Assembly: GCA_016716005.1 (NCBI GenBank)
Contig: JADJXE010000001.1
Location: forward strand, 1,501,001 to 1,565,000
Direction of reading: 5' to 3'
DNA: 64,000 nt
Source: Acidimicrobiales bacterium
GTDB lineage: Bacteria > Actinomycetota > Acidimicrobiia > Acidimicrobiales > JADJXE01
Every line of letters starts with the position of its first letter. The stretch's first letter is position 1. The position numbers were made by a program, and so were the translations under genes. The notes below the pieces were generated by a model. It searched no databases, was not told the origin of the DNA, and saw nothing but the letters and a program-made list of their open reading frames with translations. Below, piece after piece: positions 8,496 to 16,248 of the stretch.

Positions 8496-9395
8496 TCAGG
8501 GTCGGCTGATCTCGGGCACCCCGGCCGGCGCCTCCCTCCCGAGGAAGCGCTCGACGGCGTCGAGGAACGCGGCCGGCCGCTCCTCGTGCGGGAGGTGGCC
8601 GGCCGCGTCGATCACGACGAGCTCGGCCCCCGGGATGGCCGCGGCGAGGCGGCGGCTGCTGTCGGGCGGCACCACCCGGTCGTCGTCGCCGGTGACCACG
8701 AGCGTGGGCAGGGCCAGCTCGCCGAGGCGCCCCTCGAGCCCCGGCCCGCCCGCCTCGCGGGTCATCCCCCAGAGCGCCCGGTCCCACCCCGGCACCCGGA
8801 GCGGCGCCAGGTAGCCCCGGGCGATCTCCGGGGTGATGCCCGAGGGGTCGTGCCAGGCCCGGTCGGCCAGGGCACCGGGCCGGCGCGCAGCCCTGGCCGC
8901 CCCGGCCCGCAACAGCCAGGGCAGCCACCGGCTCGCCAGGGGCAGCCGGGCGACCGCGGCCACGCCGCTCGGGGGGCCGTCGCCACGCAGCACCGCAGCG
9001 TCGACGAGCACGAGGGCCCGGATGCCGCCGGGGCGGGCCAGGGCCGCCCCCACGGCCACCGCTCCACCGGCCGAGCTCCCCACGAGGACGGGGTGGTCGA
9101 GGCCGAGGGCGTCGATGACCCCGAGGGTGGCCGTCACGGCGCCCTCCGGCCGGTACCAGAAGCGATCGATGGCGTGGGTGGGGTCGGGCCGCTGGGAGCA
9201 CCCGAACCCCGGACGGTCGAAGGCCACCACCCGGCGGTGCTGCGCCAGCGGCTCGAGCACCGCCCGCCACGTGAACGTGCTGGCGGCGAAGCCGTGCAGC
9301 AGCAGGAGGGGCGGCCCACCCCGCCCCGCCTCCTCGACGCGGAGGCGCACGTGGCGCACCTCGACGTCGGAGCGCTGGACGGCCACGACCTCCAT
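8496..9395 (-). CDS. Alpha/beta-fold hydrolase
   Basis: 299 residues. Canonical alpha/beta hydrolase features: LLLLHGFAAS oxyanion region, nucleophile elbow GSSAG (Ser108), acid in VTGDDDRVVP, and His267 in DAAGHLPHEERP. Likely a soluble carboxyl-ester or epoxide-type hydrolase; no lid signature lets me name the substrate. Start ATG at 9395. Divergent from the acyltransferase gene with a 215-bp spacer. Confidence 0.88.
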   Translation of the reverse strand: MEVVAVQRSDVEVRHVRLRVEEAGRGGPPLLLLHGFAASTFTWRAVLEPLAQHRRVVAFDRPGFGCSQRPDPTHAIDRFWYRPEGAVTATLGVIDALGLDHPVLVGSSAGGAVAVGAALARPGGIRALVLVDAAVLRGDGPPSGVAAVARLPLASRWLPWLLRAGAARAARRPGALADRAWHDPSGITPEIARGYLAPLRVPGWDRALWGMTREAGGPGLEGRLGELALPTLVVTGDDDRVVPPDSSRRLAAAIPGAELVVIDAAGHLPHEERPAAFLDAVERFLGREAPAGVPEISRP

Positions 9396-9506
9396 GGTGG
9401 TCGATCCTGGCCCGGCGTCACGACCCGGCCCGCGCCGAACCCTCGGCGCCCCTCACCGCGTCGCGAAGCCGCGGGGTGATGCCCCGACGGGGGGGTCGGG
9501 AGCACG

Positions 9507-9512
9507 TAGCCT
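9507..9512 (+). promoter_or_regulatory. Candidate -10 box for the acyltransferase gene
   Basis: TAGCCT, matching the TANNNT boxes seen before other genes here, about 95 bases before the GTG at 9611. The 9396-9610 spacer also holds a small CGGGG-TGATG-CCCCG palindrome at 9472-9486; nothing else is evident in it. Confidence 0.3.
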
Positions 9513-9610
9513 GGTAGGGCTCGGGTGGAGTCGTCGGGGGCGGGTCCGCGCGGGTCCCGTCCGGCGCGACCCCTGCCCGGGCCGGTCCGATGTCGTCCCA
9601 GGAGGCTCTC

Positions 9611-11548
9611 GTGGTGGAGGTGAGCGAGCGGCAACCCCACGCCGGCACCCGCCTCCCCTACCTCCCGGGCCTCGACGGGCTGCGGGCCCTGGCCGTGATC
9701 GCGGTGCTGCTCTACCACGCCGACCTGACCTGGATCCCCGGGGGCTTCCTCGGCGTCGAGGTGTTCTTCGTGATCAGCGGCTACCTGATCACGTCCCTGC
9801 TGCTCGCCGAGTGGCGCGACACCGGCCGCATCGACCTCGGGCAGTTCTGGCTCCGGCGCGCCCGGCGCCTCCTGCCGGCGCTGTTCCTCGTGCTGGCCGT
9901 CACCATCGCCTTCTCGGCGCTGTTCCTCCGCGGGGAGCTGCAGGGCCTCCGGGGCGACGTGCTCGCGGCCCTCACCTACAGCACCAACTGGTACCTCTCG
10001 TTCAGCGGGCAGTCGTACTTCGAGGCGTTCGGCCGGCCACCCCTGCTCCAGCACCTCTGGTCGCTGGCGGTGGAAGAGCAGTTCTACCTGCTGTGGCCGC
10101 TCCTGTTCACCCTGGGCATGACCCGGCTGGGCCGCCGCCGCGTCTTCCGCCTGGTGCTGGTCGGGGTGGCCGCCTCGACCCTGCTGATGGCGGTGCTCTA
10201 CAGCCCCGATCGCGACCCGTCACGGGTGTACTACGGGCTCGACACGCGAGCGGCCGGGTTGCTGATCGGCGTGGCCCTGGCGTTCCTCTGGAGCCCCTGG
10301 CGCCTGAAGAAGCCGGCGGGGCGAGCCGCGCCGGCCGTCCTCGACGCCATCGGGCTGGCCTCCCTGGCCGGCCTCGTCGCCAGCCTGTTCCTCATCGGCG
10401 AGACGAGCACGTTCCTCTACCGGGGCGGCTTCCTGGTGGTGTCGCTGCTCACGGCTGCCCTGATCGCCGTGGCCGTGCACCCGGCCTCGCGCCTCACCGT
10501 CACCGTGCTCGGCGTGGCGTTCCTGCGGTGGGTGGGCGTGCGGTCGTACGGCATCTACCTCTGGCACTGGCCGATCTACCAGATCACCCGACCCGAGCTC
10601 GACGTGCCCATCAGCGGCGTCCCCCTGCTCGTGTTCCGGCTGGCCCTCACCGCCATCGTCGCGGAGCTCTCGTTCCGCTACGTGGAGATCCCGGTGCGCC
10701 AGGGCGCGCTGGGCCGGCGGCTGGCGGCCATCCGCCTGGCCCGCGGCCTCGGCCGCACCCGCCTGGTGGCCCGCACCGCTTGGGCGACCACCGGTGCGGT
10801 GGCGGTGGTCGGGCTGCTCGGGCTGGCGCTGGTGCGCGCGCCCGAACCCGGTCTGCCCGACTTCCTCAACGCCGGCGCCAACGGACCCGGCCTCGACCGA
10901 GGCAACGCCGACAAGCCGGTCGACGTGTTGGCCTCGGCGACCACCACCACCGTGGCCGCGGTACCGCCGACGACCACGGTGCCCACCAGCGCCCCCGCCG
11001 CCGGGCCGGCCGGCGACCCGGCCGCCACGCCCACCGGCCCGGCCCCCACGGCGCCGCCGGCCACCACCCCGCCACCACCACCGGCGCCGGCGACCGTGGC
11101 CGTCGGCGACTCGGTGATGCTCGGCGCGGCCACGGCCCTCGGCCAGGCCTTCGGCGGCAACATCATCGTCGATGCGGTGGTGGGCCGGCAGGCCTCCGAC
11201 GGCGTCGCGGTGCTCCGCGCCCGCCGCGACGCCGGGCAGCTCACCGGCACCGTCGTCGTGCAGCTGGGCAACAACGGCACGTTCAACGACGCCCAGTTCG
11301 ACGAGATGATGCAGGTGTTGCAGGGCGTGCCCAAGGTGGTCGTGCTGAACGTCCGGGTCACCCGCGGTTGGGAGAGCCAGGTGAACCAAACGGTCGCCGC
11401 CGGCGCCAGCCGCTACCCGAACGTCGTGTTCCTCGACTGGTACAACGCCAGCGCCGGGCGCTACGACCTGTTCTGGGACGACGACATCCACCTGCGCCCG
11501 GAGGGCGCTGCCTACTACGCGCAGCTGATCCGCCAGTACGTGGGCTGA
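9611..11548 (+). CDS. Membrane acyltransferase 3 with C-terminal SGNH domain (OafA/YrhL-like)
   Basis: 645 residues. The N-terminal two thirds is an acyltransferase-3 membrane domain (YLPGLDGLRALAVIAVLLYHAD, GFLGVEVFFVISGYLIT, about ten helices). A Thr/Pro-rich extracytoplasmic linker (TTTVAAVPPTTTVPT...) leads to an SGNH hydrolase-like domain with VAVGDSVMLG, NNGTFND and DDIHLRPEG, i.e. Ser, Asn and the Asp/His pair. Such fusions O-acetylate cell-surface polysaccharide or peptidoglycan; the target is not known here. AGGAGG at 9600-9605 is 5 bases before GTG 9611 and 8 before GTG 9614, so translation should begin at one of these and not at the ATG at 9590. Confidence 0.9.
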   Translation: MVEVSERQPHAGTRLPYLPGLDGLRALAVIAVLLYHADLTWIPGGFLGVEVFFVISGYLITSLLLAEWRDTGRIDLGQFWLRRARRLLPALFLVLAVTIAFSALFLRGELQGLRGDVLAALTYSTNWYLSFSGQSYFEAFGRPPLLQHLWSLAVEEQFYLLWPLLFTLGMTRLGRRRVFRLVLVGVAASTLLMAVLYSPDRDPSRVYYGLDTRAAGLLIGVALAFLWSPWRLKKPAGRAAPAVLDAIGLASLAGLVASLFLIGETSTFLYRGGFLVVSLLTAALIAVAVHPASRLTVTVLGVAFLRWVGVRSYGIYLWHWPIYQITRPELDVPISGVPLLVFRLALTAIVAELSFRYVEIPVRQGALGRRLAAIRLARGLGRTRLVARTAWATTGAVAVVGLLGLALVRAPEPGLPDFLNAGANGPGLDRGNADKPVDVLASATTTTVAAVPPTTTVPTSAPAAGPAGDPAATPTGPAPTAPPATTPPPPPAPATVAVGDSVMLGAATALGQAFGGNIIVDAVVGRQASDGVAVLRARRDAGQLTGTVVVQLGNNGTFNDAQFDEMMQVLQGVPKVVVLNVRVTRGWESQVNQTVAAGASRYPNVVFLDWYNASAGRYDLFWDDDIHLRPEGAAYYAQLIRQYVG

Positions 11549-11637
11549 CCGACCCGGCATCTCGGCCGTCTGCGTCGCCTCTGACCAGGATGCGGCGGAG
11601 CCCGACGAGGCTGACCGACCCGGCATCGTGGCCGTCT
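11545..11637 (+). repeat. 27-bp imperfect direct repeat, two copies 66 bp apart
   Basis: Copies at 11545-11571 and 11611-11637 differ at two positions. Copy 1 overlaps the stop codon of the acyltransferase gene; copy 2 ends at the -10-like TACCCT of the zinc-ribbon gene. Confidence 0.8.
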
Positions 11638-11648
11638 ACCCTGGTGGC

Positions 11649-11876
11649 GTGCCGCTCTACGAGTACCGCTGCCCCACCTGCCACACCACGTTCGAGCTGC
11701 GCCGGCCCATGGCCGAGTCGGGTGCGGAGGCGACGTGCCCCGGCGGTCACCGGGGTGCCACCCGGGTCCTGTCGGTGTTCGCGGCCGTGGGAGCCACCGC
11801 GTCGGCGTCGGCGGCGGCGGCGTCGTCGGCCCCGGCCGCGCCCTGCGGCGGCGCCTGCTCCTGCTACCCGGGCTGA
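11649..11876 (+). CDS. FmdB-type zinc ribbon protein
   Basis: 75 residues, MPLYEYRCPTCHTTFELRRPM at the start, typical of the FmdB putative regulatory zinc ribbon family. The first CxxC (CPTC) is intact. The second metal pair reads CPGGH, with His where Cys is usual, so a C3H site is inferred. The tail is Ala/Ser-rich and ends CGGACSCYPG as in many relatives. GTG 11649 has TACCCT (11637-11642) 6 bases upstream and no Shine-Dalgarno, suggesting a leaderless message. Confidence 0.8.
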   Translation: MPLYEYRCPTCHTTFELRRPMAESGAEATCPGGHRGATRVLSVFAAVGATASASAAAASSAPAAPCGGACSCYPG

Positions 11877-11940
11877 GCTCCATCCGCGCCGGTCACCGAC
11901 GGGCAGCGCCCGTGCGCAGCACCCGTCCGAGGGGGACACC

Positions 11941-13158
11941 ATGACGACACCGGTCCACCAGCTCGACCTGCCCACCATCGACCTGGCTTCGGCCACTCGC
12001 GACGAGGCCAGGGCCAGGCTCGACGAGGTGCGGTCGAGCCACTGGCTGGCCCGAACCCCGCTCGGCTACTCGGTCACCCGCTACGACGACGTGATCGCGG
12101 TGCTCCGCGACAAGCGGTGGCACCAGCTGGCCCGCCTGCTCCCGCAGCTCTCGGGCATCACCGACGAGCGGTTCCTGTCCCGCAACCGCACCTCGATCCT
12201 CACCGCCGAGGGCGACGAGCACACCCGCCTGCGCCGCCTGGTGGCACCCGCGTTCTCGCCGCGGTCCGCCGACCGGCTGCGGCCGTTCATGCGCGAGGTG
12301 GTGGCCGGCCTGGTGGATCCGCTGGCCCCCGAGGGCCGGTGCGAGCTGGTGGCCGACGTCTGCGAGCCCTACCCCATCCCGATCATCTGCGAGCTGCTCG
12401 GCGCCCCCAAGCAGGACTGGAAGCTCTTCAGCCGCTGGGCCACCGACATCCTGCGCGTGTTCAACGCCAACCTGGCCGAGGACCTGCCGCTGATCGTGCA
12501 GGCCCGCGACGAGATCGACGCCTACGTCACCGAGCTCATCGAGGAGCGCCGCTCCCGGCCGGCCGACGACCTGCTCACCGATCTGATCGCGGCCGAGGAG
12601 GCCGGCGACCGGCTGTCGCACGAGGAGCTGGTGATCATGGTGGAGGCCGTGATCATCGGCGGCACCGACACCACCCGGAACCAGCTGGCCTGCTCCGTCG
12701 CCCTGTTCGCCGAGCACCCCGACCAGTGGGCCCTGCTGGGCGAGCGCCCCGACCTGGCGCCCCGCGCGGTGGAGGAGACGATGCGCTGCCTGGGCGCCGT
12801 GCGGGGCACGGGCCGCTACGCCTCGGAGGACATCGAGTACCGCGACGTGCTGTTCCCCACGGGCACGCTGGTTTTCCCCAGCCTGGTGAGCGCCAACCAC
12901 GACCCCGAGGCGTGGGACCAGCCCACGCGGTTCGACATCACCCGTGAGCCCTCGACCCAGCCCCAGCTCACGTTCGGCAGCGGCATCCACTACTGCCTGG
13001 GCGCCTGGCTGGCCCGCGCCGAGCTCCAGGAGGCGCTGCCGCTGCTGGCCCGGCGCATGCCCGGGCTGGCCCTCGACGGCCCCGTCAGGTGGAAGCCGGC
13101 CACCGCCGGGATCTGGGGCCCGGAGCACCTCCCCCTGCGCTTCGACCCCGGCCACTGA
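11941..13158 (+). CDS. Cytochrome P450
   Basis: 405 residues, typical of soluble bacterial P450s. I-helix IIGGTDTTRNQ gives the oxygen-activation motif, EETMR the ExxR pair, and FGSGIHYCLGAWLAR the heme loop with proximal Cys352. The ATG at 11941 is preceded by GAGGGGGA. No ferredoxin or reductase gene is adjacent, so its redox partner must lie elsewhere. The substrate is not predictable. It is separated from the next (convergent) gene by the 61-bp repeat array. Confidence 0.95.
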   Translation: MTTPVHQLDLPTIDLASATRDEARARLDEVRSSHWLARTPLGYSVTRYDDVIAVLRDKRWHQLARLLPQLSGITDERFLSRNRTSILTAEGDEHTRLRRLVAPAFSPRSADRLRPFMREVVAGLVDPLAPEGRCELVADVCEPYPIPIICELLGAPKQDWKLFSRWATDILRVFNANLAEDLPLIVQARDEIDAYVTELIEERRSRPADDLLTDLIAAEEAGDRLSHEELVIMVEAVIIGGTDTTRNQLACSVALFAEHPDQWALLGERPDLAPRAVEETMRCLGAVRGTGRYASEDIEYRDVLFPTGTLVFPSLVSANHDPEAWDQPTRFDITREPSTQPQLTFGSGIHYCLGAWLARAELQEALPLLARRMPGLALDGPVRWKPATAGIWGPEHLPLRFDPGH

Positions 13159-13184
13159 TCGTCGCCCGGACTCCGCGGCCGCAC

Positions 13185-13428
13185 CCACGTCCCACGTCTC
13201 GAACGCGCCCACGACACCCCACGCGCCCCCACCGCCACCCGAACCCCACGTCCCACGTCTCGAACGCGCCCACGACACCCCACGCGCCCCCAGCGCCACC
13301 CGAACCCCACGTCCCACGTCTCGAACGCGCCCACGACACCCCACGCGCCCCCACCGCCACCCGAACCCCACGTCCCACGTCTCGAACGCGCCCACGACAC
13401 CCCACGCGCCCCCACCGCCACCCGAACC
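13185..13428. repeat. Tandem array of four 61-bp units
   Basis: Four head-to-tail 61-bp copies (13185, 13246, 13307, 13368) filling the space between the convergent P450 and oxygenase genes. Copies are identical except for one C-to-G change in copy 2. Each unit holds ACGTCCCACGT and the core GTCTCGAACGCGCCCACGAC. There is no gene here; open frames through it are an artefact of the biased composition. A related 61-bp-periodic array occurs at 22255-22563. Confidence 0.95.
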
Positions 13429-13458
13429 GGGGGTGGGTGCCGGCCCGGCGACCGGCGA

Positions 13459-15066
13459 TCAGGGGGCGAAGCGGGTGGTGAGCACCCGGCCGACGCGCTC
13501 GCCCGCAGACGGGGCCAGGTCGGCCACCACGAAGGCCCGCTGGAGCCAGCGGTCGGTGCCGTCGAACCGGGCCGCGAACGGGCTCCGCCCGTGGACGGCC
13601 ACGGCGTTGTCGACCACCAGCAGGTCGCCGGCAGCGAGCGTGACCGACACGTGCTGGCGGCCGATCACGGCCCGCAGCTCCTGCAGCGCGTCCTCGGCCT
13701 CCTGGTCGATGCCCACCATGAGATCGGCGTCGAACACGAACGTGGGCCGGTCCTCGCTGCCCGACAGCACCGGCATGGGCCGGCCCAGGCGGTCGGAGCG
13801 CCGGCCGGTGAACGACTCGTCGACCCCGGTGCGGAACCTCGGCTCGCGCAGCACCTGCTGCACCCCGAGAGGCAGGTGATCGAGGACCTCCGACACCGAG
13901 CACAGCGTTGTGGCCGCGGCCGGGTCGCCGCGCAGGCAGATCAGCAACAGGTAGCGAGGGCGATGCCGGTGGAAGGCGGTCTCGGTGTGGAACTCGAGCT
14001 CCACGCCCGACGACGTGGAGGTCTGGCGGTCGACGTCGCTGGCGGTCGGCAGCAGGTTCTGCACGACATCGCCGCCGTGCTCGGGCTCGTAGCCGACCGG
14101 CTGGCCCAGACGGCGGCCCACGGTGAGCAGCGAGAGCTCGCTGACGTGGTCCTTGCCGGTGGACGCCGTCGGGCTGGGGGGCGTGGGAGGCACGTCGCCC
14201 ACGGGCATGCCCGTCAGGAGCAGCGCGCCCGCAGGCTCGCCCCGGTCGACGAAGCCGACGAGGGCGTCGTGCACCTCGGGCGGGAGGAGTCGGGCGGCCC
14301 GAGCGGCGGCGGCCATGAACTCGGGCGCGGCCACGGCGACGTCGGCCGGCGGCAGGAGCGCCAGCAGCGAGGTGTCGCCGTGCGCGTCGACCACCGGGAC
14401 GGGAGCGTGGTGCCGGGCCGGGTCCGGGCGGTGCGCGCGCACGACATCGGGGGCGGCCGGGTGGGGGTGGCCGGTGAGGGCCCACGACAGCACGGCGGCG
14501 TTGTCGGCGGCGGCGATCCAGCGGTTCGTGAGCAGCCGTACGCCGCCCAGCACCACCAGCGTGCCGGCGCCGACCGGCACGACCAGCGCGACGGCCCGGC
14601 CCTCCACCTCGGCCAGGGCTCGGCCGGTGCCGCCGGCCAGCGCGACCAGATCGTCGCCGGCCAGCCGCAGCCCGTCGAGCTCGGGCAGCACGACACGAGC
14701 CGTCACCGACGGGTCGAACACCAGGGGGTCGTCGGCTGCGGGGAGCGCCACCGGCCGGGCGCCGGGCGCGGCCAGGGGCCACAACCCGAGCCGGTGCCCC
14801 GCCCACGGCGCCGCCGGCGGGGCCACTGCCAGGACAGCCCGGCCGCCGGCCCGCAGGTGGCGCACCAGCTCGTCGGACGGGGAGCCGGGCAGCTCGGCGC
14901 CGGTGAGGACCACCAGCGGGACAGCACCCGGCTGCAGTCTCTCGGGGAGGGCGTCGACGGCGATCACGGTGCCGGGCGCCACCGCGTCGACCAGGGCCAC
15001 GAGACCCGAGTGGGTGGGGTGGGCCGACGGGGCGGTGGCGGGAAGGTGCGGGTGCAGGGTCGTCAT
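13459..15066 (-). CDS. DUF4350-like domain fused to a 2-oxoglutarate/Fe(II) oxygenase (AsnO/clavaminate synthase-like)
   Basis: 535 residues, two domains. Residues about 21-200 resemble DUF4350 (Rossmann/GATase-like): LRAGGRAVLAVAPP and LLTNRWIAAADNAAVLSW. Residues about 225-535 match the clavaminate synthase/TauD superfamily, closest in feel to asparagine/arginine beta-hydroxylases: STGKDHVSELSLLTV, GVELEFHTETAFH with the iron ligands His360/Glu362, distal His492 in DNAVAVHGRSPF, and Arg506 or Arg510 in DRWLQRAF for 2-oxoglutarate. It should hydroxylate a free or carrier-bound amino acid; the role of the N-domain is unknown. ATG 15066 has GGAG 6 bases upstream. No stop separates the domains. 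Divergent from a threonine-aldolase-like gene (130 bp). Confidence 0.85.
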   Translation of the reverse strand: MTTLHPHLPATAPSAHPTHSGLVALVDAVAPGTVIAVDALPERLQPGAVPLVVLTGAELPGSPSDELVRHLRAGGRAVLAVAPPAAPWAGHRLGLWPLAAPGARPVALPAADDPLVFDPSVTARVVLPELDGLRLAGDDLVALAGGTGRALAEVEGRAVALVVPVGAGTLVVLGGVRLLTNRWIAAADNAAVLSWALTGHPHPAAPDVVRAHRPDPARHHAPVPVVDAHGDTSLLALLPPADVAVAAPEFMAAAARAARLLPPEVHDALVGFVDRGEPAGALLLTGMPVGDVPPTPPSPTASTGKDHVSELSLLTVGRRLGQPVGYEPEHGGDVVQNLLPTASDVDRQTSTSSGVELEFHTETAFHRHRPRYLLLICLRGDPAAATTLCSVSEVLDHLPLGVQQVLREPRFRTGVDESFTGRRSDRLGRPMPVLSGSEDRPTFVFDADLMVGIDQEAEDALQELRAVIGRQHVSVTLAAGDLLVVDNAVAVHGRSPFAARFDGTDRWLQRAFVVADLAPSAGERVGRVLTTRFAP

Positions 15067-15182
15067 GGCTGGCTCCACGGGCGGCGCGGGACGGGTCCGG
15101 CGGCAACGCTGCCAGGATCATTCTGGCACGTCCGTGCCGAGTGTGGCCGCCCTCTGACATGTTCGTTCCAGGACGTCTTCGC

Positions 15183-15188
15183 TAGGGT
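15183..15188 (+). promoter_or_regulatory. -10 box, leaderless promoter of the aldolase-like gene
   Basis: TAGGGT exactly 7 bases before GTG 15196, with no Shine-Dalgarno between them. It lies in the 129-bp divergent spacer shared with the oxygenase gene. Confidence 0.55.
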
Positions 15189-15195
15189 TCGCACC

Positions 15196-16242
15196 GTGCT
15201 GCCGCCGCCCCCCGCCGCGTCGTTCGCCAGCGACAACGCCTCGGGGGTGCACCCGGACGTCCTCGCCGCCCTGGTGGCAGCCAACCACGGATCGGCCGTG
15301 GCCTACGGCGACGACCCGTGGACCCGGCGCGCGTCGGCCCGGTTCGCCGAGCTGTTCGGTCGAGAGGTGGCAGTGCTGCTCTGCTGGGGCGGCACCGGTG
15401 CCAACGTGGTCGGGCTGCAGTGCCTGCTCGCGCCCTACGAGGCGGTGATCTGCCCGGAGACGGCCCACATCAACGTGGACGAGTGCGGCGCCCCCGAGCG
15501 CTTCACGGGCGCCAAGCTCATCGCTCTCCCCACCCCCGACGGGAAGCTCCGTCCCGAGCAGGTGACCGCCCAGATCCACGCCCTCGGCGACGAGCACCAC
15601 GTGCAGCCCAAGGTCGTGTCGATCACCCAGTCGACCGAGCTGGGCACCCTCTACCGGCCCGACGAGGTGGCCGCGCTGGCGGCCGAGGCCCATCGTCACG
15701 GGATGCTGGTGCACCTCGACGGAGCGCGCCTCGCCAACGCGGCCGCCGCCCTGGGGGGTGACGTCCGGTCGTTCACCACCGAGGCCGGGGTCGACGCCCT
15801 GAGCTTCGGCGGCACCAAGGACGGGATGATGTACGGCGAGGCGGTGGTGTTCCTCCGGCCCGAGCTCGGAGACGCCGGCCGGTTCGTGCGCAAGCAGGCT
15901 GGCCAGCTGCCGTCGAAGATGCGCTTCGTCGCCGCCCAGTTCGAGGCCCTGCTCACCGACGACCTGTGGCTCCGCAACGGGGCGCACGCCAACGCCATGG
16001 CCGCACGCCTCGCCGGCCGACTCGACGTCGCCGGCGTCCCCCTCAGCCGGCGCCCGGAGGTGAACAGCGTGTTCGCGGTCCTACCGCCGGCCGCGATCCC
16101 CGAGCTGCAGGCGTGGTCGTTCTTCTACGTGTGGGACCAGCCGGCGTCGGAGGTGCGGTTCATGACCGCCTTCGACACCACCGAGGACGACGTGGATCGC
16201 TTCGCCGCCGGCGTGGCCGCGGTGGTGGCCCGGCACGGCTGA
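15196..16242 (+). CDS. Threonine aldolase-family PLP enzyme (beta-eliminating lyase superfamily)
   Basis: 348 residues, the usual size for low-specificity threonine aldolases. Typical motifs: SDNASGVHPDVL at the start, GGTGANVVGL, ETAHINVDECGA, HLDGARLANA (Asp175 to the PLP ring N) and SFGGTKDGMMYGEAV with Schiff-base Lys208. The family cleaves beta-hydroxy-alpha-amino acids to glycine and an aldehyde; related enzymes do other beta-eliminations, so threonine itself is not assured. GTG 15196 gives the conserved N-terminus and fits a leaderless message (TAGGGT 7 bases upstream). Its divergent neighbour is a putative amino-acid hydroxylase. Confidence 0.9.
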   Translation: MLPPPPAASFASDNASGVHPDVLAALVAANHGSAVAYGDDPWTRRASARFAELFGREVAVLLCWGGTGANVVGLQCLLAPYEAVICPETAHINVDECGAPERFTGAKLIALPTPDGKLRPEQVTAQIHALGDEHHVQPKVVSITQSTELGTLYRPDEVAALAAEAHRHGMLVHLDGARLANAAAALGGDVRSFTTEAGVDALSFGGTKDGMMYGEAVVFLRPELGDAGRFVRKQAGQLPSKMRFVAAQFEALLTDDLWLRNGAHANAMAARLAGRLDVAGVPLSRRPEVNSVFAVLPPAAIPELQAWSFFYVWDQPASEVRFMTAFDTTEDDVDRFAAGVAAVVARHG

Positions 16243-16248
16243 GCGGGG

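Noticed and set aside
9590..9610. ATG at 9590 as the acyltransferase start
   Set aside because: The AGGAGG at 9600-9605 lies downstream of it and is correctly spaced for the GTG codons at 9611/9614.
13185..13428. CRISPR array
   Set aside because: The 61-bp units are contiguous, without unique spacers between repeats, and no cas gene is near.
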